Source of the DNA: Rhizobiales bacterium GAS188
Lineage (GTDB): Bacteria > Pseudomonadota > Alphaproteobacteria > Rhizobiales > Beijerinckiaceae
NCBI GenBank assembly: GCA_900104855.1
Contig: FNSS01000001.1
Coordinates: 1,674,001 to 1,738,000, forward strand
Direction of reading: 5' to 3'
Length of the DNA stretch: 64,000 bases
Numbering within the stretch: position 1 is the stretch's first letter; each line of letters begins with the position of its first letter. Below, in pieces: positions 8,975 to 16,588 of this stretch. The notes below the pieces were generated by a model. It saw nothing but the letters and a program-made list of their open reading frames with translations, had not been told where the DNA came from and did no database searches. The position numbers and the translations under genes were made by a program.

Positions 8975-10255
8975 ATGAGCCTCGTCCTCTCCTCCCATCG
9001 GGCATCGTCCGACCAACGCAGCCATCGCTGGAAGGTCCTCGGGGTCGGGGTCGCCGCCAATGCCAGCTTCTCGGCGGCCTTCTCAGGCATCCCGACGACC
9101 GCGGTCTTCATGCGGTCCGATTACCATCTCGACAATGCCGGGCTCGGCCTGGCGCTCGGCCTTTTGGGCCTCGGCATCGCGGTCAGCGAGCTCCCCTGGG
9201 GCCTGTTGACCGACCGCTTCGGCGATCGGCGCGTGCTGCTCGCCGGCCTCGGCCTGACCGGCGCGGCGCTCGCCCTGATGGCCATGTTCGCGGCGCCCGC
9301 CCCTTCTCATGTGCCGGGCCTGCCGCTGCTGGCGATCGGCCTGTTGCTGGTCGGGCTGCTCGGCGGCAGCGTCAACGGCTCGAGCGGTCGCGCCGTCATG
9401 GCCTGGTTCCGCGAGGGAGAGCGCGGCCTCGCCATGAGCATCCGCCAGACCGCGGTGCCGGCCGGCGGCGGCATCGGCGCCCTGCTGTTGCCGCCGCTCG
9501 CCTCCGCCTTCGGTTTCGCCGCCGTCTATGCGGTGCTGGCCGGGCTCTGCGCCGTGACGGCGCTGTTCGCCTGGCGCTGGCTGCATGCCCCGCCACCGGT
9601 CGAGGCCGTCCTGCCGGCGCGTCCGGCTCCCGCGGCACCCAGGCCCGGACCGCTGCGCGACCTGCAGGTCTGGCGAGTTGCGATCGCCATCGGCGTCCTC
9701 TGCGCACCGCAACTCGCCATCGTCACCTTCGGGGCAGTGTTCCTCCATGATTTCGGCCATGCGGGCGTCGTCACCATCAGCATGACCATCATGGCGGTGC
9801 AGCTCGGAGCCGCGGTGTCGCGCGTCTGGAGCGGCGGCTGGACCGATCGCAGGGGCAATCGCCGCTCCTATCTGCGCGCATGCGCGCTTGCGAGCGCCCT
9901 GCTCTTCGCGGTGCTGGGCGGCCTCGCCATCCTGGCAAGCGCCCTTCCCGAATGGCACGGCGTCACGGTCGGCACGATCGTCGTGGCGCTGGCCCTGGGC
10001 GGCATCTGCGTCTCGGCCTGGCACGGCGTCGCCTATACGGAGCTTGCGACCCTGGCGGGTGCCGATCGGGCCGGCACGGCGCTCGGCCTCGGCAACACCT
10101 GCGTGTTCGCGGTGTATTTCCTGGTGCCGCTCGCCATTCCGGCGCTCCTCTCGCTCTGGTCCTGGCCCGTCGTCTGGTTCGCGGCGAGCGCGGTCGCACT
10201 CATGGCCGTGCCGATCTTCCCGCACCCCGAACGGGTCGCGGCGACGAGAGGATAG
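8975..10255 (+). CDS. MFS transporter (CynX/NimT-like major facilitator)
   Basis: 426 residues, about 12 hydrophobic segments. The MFS loop motif between helices 2 and 3 is visible as GLLTDRFGDRRVLLAG, and a second copy as GGWTDRRGNRRSYLRA in the C-terminal half. The open frame extends back to 8822, but GGAGGA sits six bases before the ATG at 8975, so this start is chosen. It is divergent from a LysR regulator and probably its target. Substrate cannot be told from sequence; small organic anions are the usual cargo for this branch. Confidence 0.85.
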   Translation: MSLVLSSHRASSDQRSHRWKVLGVGVAANASFSAAFSGIPTTAVFMRSDYHLDNAGLGLALGLLGLGIAVSELPWGLLTDRFGDRRVLLAGLGLTGAALALMAMFAAPAPSHVPGLPLLAIGLLLVGLLGGSVNGSSGRAVMAWFREGERGLAMSIRQTAVPAGGGIGALLLPPLASAFGFAAVYAVLAGLCAVTALFAWRWLHAPPPVEAVLPARPAPAAPRPGPLRDLQVWRVAIAIGVLCAPQLAIVTFGAVFLHDFGHAGVVTISMTIMAVQLGAAVSRVWSGGWTDRRGNRRSYLRACALASALLFAVLGGLAILASALPEWHGVTVGTIVVALALGGICVSAWHGVAYTELATLAGADRAGTALGLGNTCVFAVYFLVPLAIPALLSLWSWPVVWFAASAVALMAVPIFPHPERVAATRG

Positions 10256-10290
10256 GCACCGCCGACGATCCGGCAGGCCGGATGCGAGCA

Positions 10291-10324
10291 CCTGTTTCTT
10301 ACCTGTATTATCAGGTGAAACAGG
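10291..10324. terminator. Hairpin after the MFS gene
   Basis: CCTGTTTC (10291-10298) pairs with GAAACAGG (10317-10324), with an inner stem ACCTG/CAGGT. There is no T-run, so it is at best a weak intrinsic terminator. The inner CCTG-N6-CAGG also resembles the LysR-type boxes upstream of this gene. Confidence 0.4.
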
Positions 10325-10388
10325 ACGGCATCCGGCCTCTCTTGGTCCCGACCTTGGCGAAGGGCCGGAAATCCGCCATCTATAGCGC

Positions 10389-10991
10389 ATGGCTCTGCTG
10401 GCTCCCGACATCGCCGATTCCCTGTCCGGCCTCATGGCCGCGAGCGCCCGTCCAGGCGACGCTGCGAAGCCGCGCCCGGTCGAGCGCTGGAACCCGCCCT
10501 ATTGCGGCGAGATCGATATGCGCATCCGCAGCGACGGGACCTGGTTCTACAACGGCTCGCCGATCGGCCGCGCCGCGCTGGTGCGGCTCTTCGCCTCGAT
10601 CCTGCGCAAGGATGAGGAACGCTATGTGCTGGTCACCCCGGTCGAGAAGGTCGGCATCACGGTCGAGGACGTGCCCTTCATCGCGACAGCAATGCGCCTC
10701 GAGGGCGAGGCTCCGCACCAGGCTCTCGTTTTCGACACCAATGTGGGCGATGCGACCAGGGCCGGGCCCGAGCATCCCATGCGCTTCGAGATGGGCGCCC
10801 ATGACGGCATCAAGCCCTATGTGCATGTGCGCGGCGGGCTATGGGCGCGGCTGACGCGCGCCTTGTCGCATGACCTCATCGACATCGCGGTCGAACGCCA
10901 GGAGAGCGGCGAGGCCTTTCTGGGCATCGCCTCGGCCGGCTCATTCTTCCCGATGTGCCGAGCGAGCGAGATGGCGGGAGCCGGGGCATGA
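10389..10991 (+). CDS. DUF1285 domain protein
   Basis: 200 residues. The core (GEIDMRIRSDGTWFYNGSPIGR followed by LVTPVEKVGITVEDVPF) matches the DUF1285 pattern. No transmembrane segment. It is first in a run of four genes with overlapping stops and starts: DUF1285, CoA pyrophosphatase, DUF6111, CCA nucleotidyltransferase. This order is widely conserved in Hyphomicrobiales, from recollection. Function unknown. Confidence 0.88.
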   Translation: MALLAPDIADSLSGLMAASARPGDAAKPRPVERWNPPYCGEIDMRIRSDGTWFYNGSPIGRAALVRLFASILRKDEERYVLVTPVEKVGITVEDVPFIATAMRLEGEAPHQALVFDTNVGDATRAGPEHPMRFEMGAHDGIKPYVHVRGGLWARLTRALSHDLIDIAVERQESGEAFLGIASAGSFFPMCRASEMAGAGA

Positions 10992-11674
10992 TGCCCGACC
11001 TCACCTTTCCGCAGGATTCCGCCCAGGCCCGCCTCACGGCCGAGGAGTTCTCGGCCCGGGCCCTGCCGCGCCTGCTGCCGCTCACCGAGGAGGCAAGCTC
11101 GGGGCGCGAGGCGACGCAAGAGGTCGTGCTCGCCGGCGACCATAGGCTCGACGACGCGCGGCCCTTCATCCTCGATCCCGCGAATATCCGCCCGGCCGCC
11201 GTGCTGATCCCGGTGGTGGCGCGCGGCGAGGCGACGCTGCTGCTCACCGAGCGCGCCAGCGGGCTTGCAGTGCATGCCGGGCAGGTGGCATTCCCGGGCG
11301 GACGCATCGAGGAGGGCGAGACGCCGCTCGCCGCGGCCCTGCGCGAAGCCCATGAGGAGATCGGCCTCGAGCCCGACCGCGTCTCGCCGCTCGGCGCGCT
11401 CGCGCCTTATCTCACCGGCACCGGCTTCCGCGTGACGCCGATCGTCGCCCTCGTCGATCCCGCCCATCATCTGGTGCTCAACCCCAACGAGGTGGCGCGG
11501 GTGTTCGAGCCGCCTCTGTCCTTCCTGATGAACCCCGCCAATCACGAGGTGCGTTCGCGCGAGTTGCGCGGCAGGACGCGGCGCTTCTACGCCATGCCCT
11601 GGCAGGGCCATGACATCTGGGGGGCGACGGCGGGCATGATCCGCGCCCTCTATGAGCGGGTCTACGGATCGTGA
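10988..11674 (+). CDS. NUDIX hydrolase, CoA pyrophosphatase type
   Basis: 228 residues. The NUDIX box is complete: GGRIEEGETPLAAALREAH followed by EEIGLE. The preceding TERASGLAVHAGQVAFPGG fits the UPF0035 signature that marks coenzyme A pyrophosphatases, which cleave CoA to 3',5'-ADP and 4'-phosphopantetheine. The ATG at 10988 overlaps the DUF1285 stop (ATGA) and is preferred to the upstream in-frame codon at 10955. Likely translated by coupling with its neighbours. Confidence 0.88.
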   Translation: MMPDLTFPQDSAQARLTAEEFSARALPRLLPLTEEASSGREATQEVVLAGDHRLDDARPFILDPANIRPAAVLIPVVARGEATLLLTERASGLAVHAGQVAFPGGRIEEGETPLAAALREAHEEIGLEPDRVSPLGALAPYLTGTGFRVTPIVALVDPAHHLVLNPNEVARVFEPPLSFLMNPANHEVRSRELRGRTRRFYAMPWQGHDIWGATAGMIRALYERVYGS

Positions 11675-11943
11675 TCCGCTACCTCGAAGAGCTCAGCCTG
11701 TTCTTTCTGCCTTTCGGGCTGTTCTTCCTGTTCCTCGTCGCCACCAGGCGGGAGGCCTTTGCGCCCGAGCATTGGCGTGGTGCCCGCGGCTGGCTTGCCA
11801 TTGCGGGCGTCGGCCTCGCCATCGCCGGCCTCCTCGCCGAAACGCTGTGGCTCGATCGTCAGACCGGCATCTATCGCCCGGCGCATCTCGAGAATGGGCG
11901 CCTCGTGCCGGGCCGCTTCGAAGCGCCAGCCGGCAAGCCGTGA
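11671..11943 (+). CDS. DUF6111 small membrane protein
   Basis: 90 residues with two hydrophobic segments (LSLFFLPFGLFFLFLVA and GWLAIAGVGLAIAGLLAETLWL). Starts with GTG overlapping the NUDIX stop (GTGA). Matches the small inner-membrane family found between coaSE-type NUDIX and cca genes in this order. No known activity. Confidence 0.8.
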   Translation: MIRYLEELSLFFLPFGLFFLFLVATRREAFAPEHWRGARGWLAIAGVGLAIAGLLAETLWLDRQTGIYRPAHLENGRLVPGRFEAPAGKP

Positions 11944-13241
11944 GCGGGCCCGAGGTTGTGGGCACGGCGCGCCAGGCGCTGGTGGCGCTGCTCGACGGTC
12001 CGGGCATCGGCGAACTGTTCGCGGCGCTCGACGGCAACGGCGAAGAGCTGCGCATCGTCGGCGGAGCAGTGCGCAATGCGCTGATGGGCTTGCCCGTCAA
12101 CGAGGTCGACCTCGCCACCACGGCTCTCCCCGACGAGGTGACGCGCCGCGCCGCGCTTGCCAATTTCAAGACCGTGCCGACCGGCATCGAGCACGGCACC
12201 GTCACGGTGGTCGTGCATGGCCGCCCCTTCGAGGTGACGAGCTTGCGCGAGGACGTCGAGACCGATGGCCGCCGCGCCGTGGTGCGCTTCGGCCGCAGCT
12301 TCACCGAGGATGCGCAGCGGCGCGATTTCACCATCAACGCCTTGTCGCTCGGCCGCGACGGCGCGGTCCATGACGAGGTCGGCGGATTGGCCGATATCGC
12401 GGCGCGGCGCGTGCGCTTCATCGGCGACCCCGAGCGACGCATCCGCGAGGACTATTTGCGCATCCTGCGTCTCTTCCGTTTCCATGCGAGCTACGCCGCA
12501 GGACCCATCGACGCCGAGGGATACGCTGCCGCAATGCGTCTGCGCGAGGGCCTGCGGCTGCTCTCGGCCGAACGGGTGCGCAACGAGCTCGTCAAGCTGC
12601 TCGCGGCGCCGGGCGCCGCCGCCACGACGCGCGACATGCTGGACGGCGGCTTCTGGCCATTGCTGCTCGGCGGCGTGCCGCATATCGGCCGGCTCGCAGG
12701 CTTCATGGAATGGCAGGGCGCGGGCACCGGACCGGCCGCTCTTCTTCCCGACGCACCGCTGCCGCGCCTCGCAGCCCTCGCGGTGCTGACGCGCGAGGAT
12801 GCCGAGCGGCTGCGCCGCGATCTGCGCCTGTCGAATGCGCAATCGCTCGAGCTGTCGCGCATCGCCGGCGCACTCGAGCGGCTGCATGGCCGAAGCCTGC
12901 CCGGGGAAGGCTTGCCCGAGGAAGGCCTGCCCGAGGACGGAGGCACGATCGATCCGGTCCTCATCCGCCTGGTGCTCGATCTCGGTGCGCCGGCGGTCTG
13001 TGCGGCGCTGGCTCTCGAGGCGCGCGCCGCCCCCGGCCTCGCGGCGTTGCAGCGTCGCCTGCACGCTCTGCCGGCCTTTCCGCTCACGGGCAGCAATCTC
13101 CTGGCTCGCGGCCTTAGGCCCGGGCCCAGGATCGGGCGCATCCTCGCGACAGCGCGCGACGCCTGGGCCGAAGCCGGCTGCCCGCTCGACAAGCCGAGCC
13201 TCGAGGCGATCCTCGATCGGGCGATGAGCGCAAGCGCCTGA
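11940..13241 (+). CDS. cca: CCA tRNA nucleotidyltransferase (class II)
   Basis: 433 residues. The nucleotidyltransferase head is clear: LRIVGGAVRNALMG, then EVDLATTALPDEV with the metal-binding acidic residues, then RRDFTINAL and the RIREDYLRILRLFRF helix. It adds or repairs the 3' CCA of tRNAs. The GTG at 11940 overlaps the DUF6111 stop (GTGA) and begins VSGPEVVG; the open frame runs further upstream but in the shadow of other genes. An oddity is a three-copy 15-bp repeat in the C-terminal part, encoding LPGEGLPEEGLPEDG. Confidence 0.92.
   Translation: MSGPEVVGTARQALVALLDGPGIGELFAALDGNGEELRIVGGAVRNALMGLPVNEVDLATTALPDEVTRRAALANFKTVPTGIEHGTVTVVVHGRPFEVTSLREDVETDGRRAVVRFGRSFTEDAQRRDFTINALSLGRDGAVHDEVGGLADIAARRVRFIGDPERRIREDYLRILRLFRFHASYAAGPIDAEGYAAAMRLREGLRLLSAERVRNELVKLLAAPGAAATTRDMLDGGFWPLLLGGVPHIGRLAGFMEWQGAGTGPAALLPDAPLPRLAALAVLTREDAERLRRDLRLSNAQSLELSRIAGALERLHGRSLPGEGLPEEGLPEDGGTIDPVLIRLVLDLGAPAVCAALALEARAAPGLAALQRRLHALPAFPLTGSNLLARGLRPGPRIGRILATARDAWAEAGCPLDKPSLEAILDRAMSASA
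12897..12941 (+). repeat. 15-bp tandem repeat inside cca
   Basis: Three copies of a 15-base unit starting CTGCCCG/TTGCCCG (12897-12911, 12912-12926, 12927-12941), each encoding a five-residue unit LPxEG/LPEDG. It keeps the frame and lies in a variable C-terminal loop. Confidence 0.75.
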
Positions 13242-13375
13242 GCCGTTTTGGTGGGACTCGGCCCCCATCATCGAGGCCGCGTAAGGCAGGCCCTCCTTCC
13301 TCGCGCCCAGCCAGCCCAGCGACTCGCCAGCTTGGGCGAAAGCCGCTATCTTCGCCGGTAGAAAGGGTGGTTCCA

Positions 13376-13717
13376 ATGGAAGACCGGAGCCAACGCCGTT
13401 TCGATCCGGGCGACGGCCTGCAGGACCTGAACGCCGGCGACACGCCGTCGCGGGAGATGCCGCGCGACGTGGCGCTGCGGCTGAAGCGGCGCTCGCAGCT
13501 GCGGGCGCGCACCGAAGCGCAGCGCGCATCGGCGGAGCCGCTCGGCGGTTTCCTGCGCCAGACCTACGCCCTGCCCCGTGACCAGGCCCGCGAACGGGCT
13601 CGCGACTGGTTCATCCGCTATCCCAAGGCCGCCTATATGACGGCGGTGGAGAGCTGGCGACAGCTCGAGGACGGGCGCATCGAATTCACCATGCGCCGCC
13701 TGCCGACAGCCGATTGA
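13376..13717 (+). CDS. Conserved hypothetical small protein
   Basis: 113 residues, charged, no membrane segment or signal peptide. The middle is arginine rich (LRLKRRSQLRARTEAQRAS), followed by a more structured end (RDWFIRYPKAAYMTAVESW). ATG at 13376 has AAAGGG at suitable spacing; a GTG at 13367 is an alternative. It precedes the DUF883-like and holin-like genes by 41 bases and may share their transcript. I do not recognise the family. Confidence 0.65.
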   Translation: MEDRSQRRFDPGDGLQDLNAGDTPSREMPRDVALRLKRRSQLRARTEAQRASAEPLGGFLRQTYALPRDQARERARDWFIRYPKAAYMTAVESWRQLEDGRIEFTMRRLPTAD

Positions 13718-13758
13718 GGCCACCGGCCGAGGCGAACGGGCTTACCGGAGGGCGCATC

Positions 13759-14088
13759 ATGACGTCACCACGCCTATCGGACGCAGCCAATGAGGCGGTG
13801 AAGAGCGAAATCGATGCGCTGCGCGACGAGGTGAAGCGCCTGGCCGATCTCGTCTCGGAGATGGCGAAAGCCGGTTCCGAGCATGCGACGCGCACCCTGC
13901 AAGGCGCGGTCGACGGCGCCAAGGACAAAGCTTCGGACGCGAGCGAGACGGTCGACGAGATGAAACGGCGCATCGAGCCGCTGGCGGCCGAGCTCTCGGC
14001 CAATGTCGAGCGCAACCCCCTGTCGTCGCTGTTCATCGCGGCCGGCGTCGGCATGCTGATCGGTCTGTTGACGCGGGCAGGCAGGTAG
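13759..14088 (+). CDS. DUF883/ElaB-like membrane-anchored small protein
   Basis: 109 residues. A long charged helix (residues 10-85, likely coiled coil) is followed by RNPLSSLFIAAGVGMLIGLLTRAGR, the typical C-terminal glycine-rich membrane anchor of the ElaB/YqjD (DUF883) family. Those proteins tail-anchor in the inner membrane and in E. coli bind ribosomes in stationary phase. GGAGG precedes the start. The location next to the general stress response genes fits a stress role, but no EcfG promoter was found directly upstream. Confidence 0.78.
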   Translation: MTSPRLSDAANEAVKSEIDALRDEVKRLADLVSEMAKAGSEHATRTLQGAVDGAKDKASDASETVDEMKRRIEPLAAELSANVERNPLSSLFIAAGVGMLIGLLTRAGR

Positions 14089-14121
14089 GAGGAGCTGACG
14101 GTCGAGACGACATAACAGCCG

Positions 14122-14754
14122 ATGTGGCAGGTCCTCGAGCGCGCCGCGACCGGGTTGCGATCCGGGTTCGTGCAGGCAAGATCCGAGCTGCGCTCGGAAG
14201 TCGACATCGCCGCATCGCGGCTCGGCGCCCGGATCGCCGGCGCGGCGACGCGCGCCGCCGCCTGGTTCATCGCGGCCTTGCTGCTTGCGGTCGCGATCGG
14301 CTTTGCGACTTTCGCCTGCTACCGCCTGTTGCTCCGGCATTTCCCGGTCGAAGAGGCGGCCGCGATGATCGCCGCCGTCTTCGCAGCGCTGGCGCTCTTC
14401 GCTGCCCTGGCGGCGCTCTCGATCGGCTCGACGCGGGCAAGCCGTGCTGGGGGGCAGAGCGTTGCGGCGGCGCAAGCATCGGCTCCGTCGAGCAGTGCTC
14501 CATCGCCCGGCAGCGCGTCCGATGAGGCGAGTGGTGCAGCCGATGCCGCCTCCCCTGGCCCGCTCGATCTCGACCATGTCGCCGATCTCCTGGGCAAGGT
14601 CGGGCTCACCCATGAGCAGGCCGCGCTCTTGATCGCCAAGGATGTCGCAGAGTCCATGACACCGACGCAGCTCGTCGCGGCGGGGCTGGCGGCGGGCTTC
14701 ATCTTCGGCCGCAAGCTCGACCAATCGCGGCAGAGCTCGAAGCGAGAAGACTGA
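14122..14754 (+). CDS. Phage-holin-family (Holin-X type) membrane protein
   Basis: 210 residues. Residues about 45-110 hold two hydrophobic segments (AAWFIAALLLAVAIGFATFACY and AAMIAAVFAALALFAALAAL), the layout of the actinobacterial holin-X/YqjE group that accompanies ElaB-like proteins. The C-terminal half is a soluble extension (HVADLLGKVGLTHEQAALLIAKD) ending in a short hydrophobic stretch. There are no phage genes around it, so it is an envelope protein rather than prophage. Follows the DUF883-like gene by 33 bases. Confidence 0.72.
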   Translation: MWQVLERAATGLRSGFVQARSELRSEVDIAASRLGARIAGAATRAAAWFIAALLLAVAIGFATFACYRLLLRHFPVEEAAAMIAAVFAALALFAALAALSIGSTRASRAGGQSVAAAQASAPSSSAPSPGSASDEASGAADAASPGPLDLDHVADLLGKVGLTHEQAALLIAKDVAESMTPTQLVAAGLAAGFIFGRKLDQSRQSSKRED

Positions 14755-14780
14755 AGCCGAAGAGCTGAGGGTATGAAAGC

Positions 14781-15320
14781 TCAAGGGAGAGCGGCTGGAT
14801 CCTTCGCTCCGTCCTCCGCGGTCGCGCCAAGGTCCTGCAGGCCGAGTGTCGCAGCGAGACGTTGCCGCGCCCGGTTCACGCGCGACTTGATGGTGCCGAC
14901 GGCGCAACCGCAGATCTCGGCCGCCTCCTCATAGGAGAAGCCCGACGCCCCGACCAGGATTAGCGCCTCGCGCTGCTCTTCCGGCACATGGTCGAGCGCA
15001 GACTTGAAATCCGCCATGTCGAGATGGGCGATCTGGTTCGGTTGCGTGACCAGGCCCGCCGCGTAGCTGCCATCGCTATCCTCGACCTCGCGCCAGCGCT
15101 TGCGGTAATCCGAATAGGCCGTATTGCGCAGGATGGTGAACAGCCAGGTCTTGAGGTTGGTTCCCGGCACGAAGCTCGTCTGGTTGGCCCAGGCCTTGAT
15201 CAAGGTCTCCTGGACCAGATCGTCGGCACGATCGGCGCTCGCTCCGAGGGAGCGGGCGAAGGCGCGGAGACTGGGTATGGTGGTCAGCAAATCCCGACTG
15301 AAGAAATCGCCTTTCTTCAT
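14781..15320 (-). CDS. ecfG: EcfG-type sigma factor of the general stress response
   Basis: 179 residues. Sigma region 2 is visible at about 15-85 (ADRADDLVQETLIKAWANQ, LKTWLFTILRN) and region 4 at about 112-165 (LDHVPEEQREALILVGASGFSYEEAAEICGC, then GTIKSRVNRARQRL). It overlaps nepR by four bases and lies divergent from phyR, the diagnostic arrangement of the alphaproteobacterial general stress response. EcfG is held by NepR until phosphorylated PhyR captures NepR. No PhyK-type histidine kinase is in the window. Confidence 0.93.
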   Translation of the reverse strand: MKKGDFFSRDLLTTIPSLRAFARSLGASADRADDLVQETLIKAWANQTSFVPGTNLKTWLFTILRNTAYSDYRKRWREVEDSDGSYAAGLVTQPNQIAHLDMADFKSALDHVPEEQREALILVGASGFSYEEAAEICGCAVGTIKSRVNRARQRLAATLGLQDLGATAEDGAKDPAALP

Positions 15321-15511
15321 GTCGGCTTCGATTCCTTTTCCGCCAGCGCCCGCAGCAATTCGACGAATCTGTCAGGTATGGGCTCGGCCTCGAGCTGTTC
15401 ATAGAGCAGGCGCAGCTTGCGTCCGATCTGCTGCTGCACCTCCTCGCTCAGCGCAGGCACTTCCGCCTGGTCGAGCGTCGGCTGCGGGTCGGAATGAGGA
15501 TCGTGAGTCAT
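15317..15511 (-). CDS. nepR: NepR anti-sigma factor
   Basis: 64 residues. The NepR core helix is visible as VQQQIGRKLRLLYEQLEAEPIPDRFVELL with the conserved PDRF. It binds EcfG and blocks its access to RNA polymerase, and switches partner to phosphorylated PhyR under stress. ATG at 15511 is chosen; an upstream TTG at 15538 has no better ribosome-binding site. The stop overlaps the ecfG start (ATGA), ensuring balanced synthesis. Confidence 0.92.
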   Translation of the reverse strand: MTHDPHSDPQPTLDQAEVPALSEEVQQQIGRKLRLLYEQLEAEPIPDRFVELLRALAEKESKPT

Positions 15512-15573
15512 GGTCAAAACCCGTAGCGGGACACGCAAGAGCCAGAACCGAGGCTCGATACCCGCTTAATGCG

Positions 15574-15598
15574 GACGCGCGAGACGCAATTTTGTTCC
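15574..15598 (-). promoter_or_regulatory. Candidate EcfG-dependent promoter of nepR-ecfG
   Basis: On the minus strand GGAAC (15598-15594) is followed by 16 bases and CGTC (15577-15574). The EcfG consensus is GGAAC-N16/17-CGTT, so only the last base differs. It lies 63 bases upstream of the nepR start, the expected position for autoregulation. Confidence 0.6.
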
Positions 15599-15651
15599 GT
15601 CCTAAGCCATTCTCATGCTTAACATATAGCACGTCGATCGTTGACGGCGAG

Positions 15652-15679
15652 TTGACAAGCTGCCTCCCAACGGTATTCC
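15652..15679 (+). promoter_or_regulatory. Candidate housekeeping promoter of phyR
   Basis: A perfect -35 TTGACA (15652-15657), 16-base spacer and TATTCC (15674-15679) lie about 30 bases before the phyR start. It would allow phyR to be made without the stress sigma factor. Confidence 0.5.
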
Positions 15680-15710
15680 CACGACATCATCGCACTTGAA
15701 GGAGGAGCCT

Positions 15711-16505
15711 GTGTCCACCGCCGTTCAGGTCGCGCAGCATTTACCCTATCTCCGCCGCTTCGCCCGGGCGCTCGCCGGCAGCCAGGCCGCGGGCGACGAT
15801 CAGGTGATGCGCCTGCTCGAAACGCTGCTCGCCGATCCGCACCCCTTGCCCACTGATATTCCAGCGAAATTGGCCCTTTATCGGGCCTTCGTGAGGACGC
15901 GCCGCGACGCCACGCAGGAAACCGGCCGCAATTCCGCTCCAGGCGCCCAACTGCCCACCGCAGAGGCGAGGCTCAAGGCGATGACGCCTTTGTCGCGGGA
16001 AGCCTTCCTGCTGCATTCGGTCGAGGAGTTCAGCACGGCCGATACGGCACGCATCCTCGATTGCAGCGAAGCGGAGGCCGGCGCCCTCATCGACCAGGCC
16101 GGGCGCGAGATCACCCGCCAGGTCGCGACCGATGTTCTGATCATCGAGGATGAGCCGCTAATCGCCATCGACATCGAGGCGATCGTCGAAGGGCTCGGCC
16201 ATCGCGTCCATGGCGTGGCGCGCACCCATGACGAATCGATATCGCTGTTCAAATCGGGCTCGCCGGGCCTTGTTCTCGCGGATATCCAGCTCGCCGATGG
16301 CAGCTCGGGCCTCGAAGCCGTCAACGAGCTGTTGAAGCTGCGCGAGGTGCCGGTGATCTTCATCACCTCCTTCCCCGAAAGGCTGTTGACCGGCGAGCGG
16401 CCCGAGCCGACCTTCCTGCTCACCAAGCCCTATCGGCCCGAGACCGTGCGGGCCACCATCAGCCAGGCGCTCTTCTTCGATGAGCGCTCGCACGCTCCGC
16501 GCTGA
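15711..16505 (+). CDS. phyR: PhyR response regulator (anti-anti-sigma factor)
   Basis: 264 residues. The N-terminal 135 residues are sigma-like (HLPYLRRFARALAG; MTPLSREAFLLHSVEEFSTADTARILDC) and lack DNA-contacting features; residues 141-255 are a receiver domain (VLIIEDEPLIAIDIE) with the phosphoacceptor Asp near residue 191 (LVLADIQLADG) and the conserved Lys in LLTKPY. Phosphorylation exposes the sigma-like domain, which binds NepR. GTG at 15711 is chosen because AAGGAGGAG lies just before it; an in-frame TTG at 15696 would put that ribosome-binding site inside the gene. Confidence 0.94.
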   Translation: MSTAVQVAQHLPYLRRFARALAGSQAAGDDQVMRLLETLLADPHPLPTDIPAKLALYRAFVRTRRDATQETGRNSAPGAQLPTAEARLKAMTPLSREAFLLHSVEEFSTADTARILDCSEAEAGALIDQAGREITRQVATDVLIIEDEPLIAIDIEAIVEGLGHRVHGVARTHDESISLFKSGSPGLVLADIQLADGSSGLEAVNELLKLREVPVIFITSFPERLLTGERPEPTFLLTKPYRPETVRATISQALFFDERSHAPR

Positions 16506-16588
16506 AGCGCCGGCTCGCCGATGACGCTCCGTTCTGTGGGAATGACCGGACAGGCGCGCCGACCGCGACTTGAAGCGAGGTCGGGCAC

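Noticed and set aside
13759-14754. Prophage or holin-lysis module
   Set aside because: Only a holin-fold membrane protein is present; no endolysin, capsid, integrase or att repeat.
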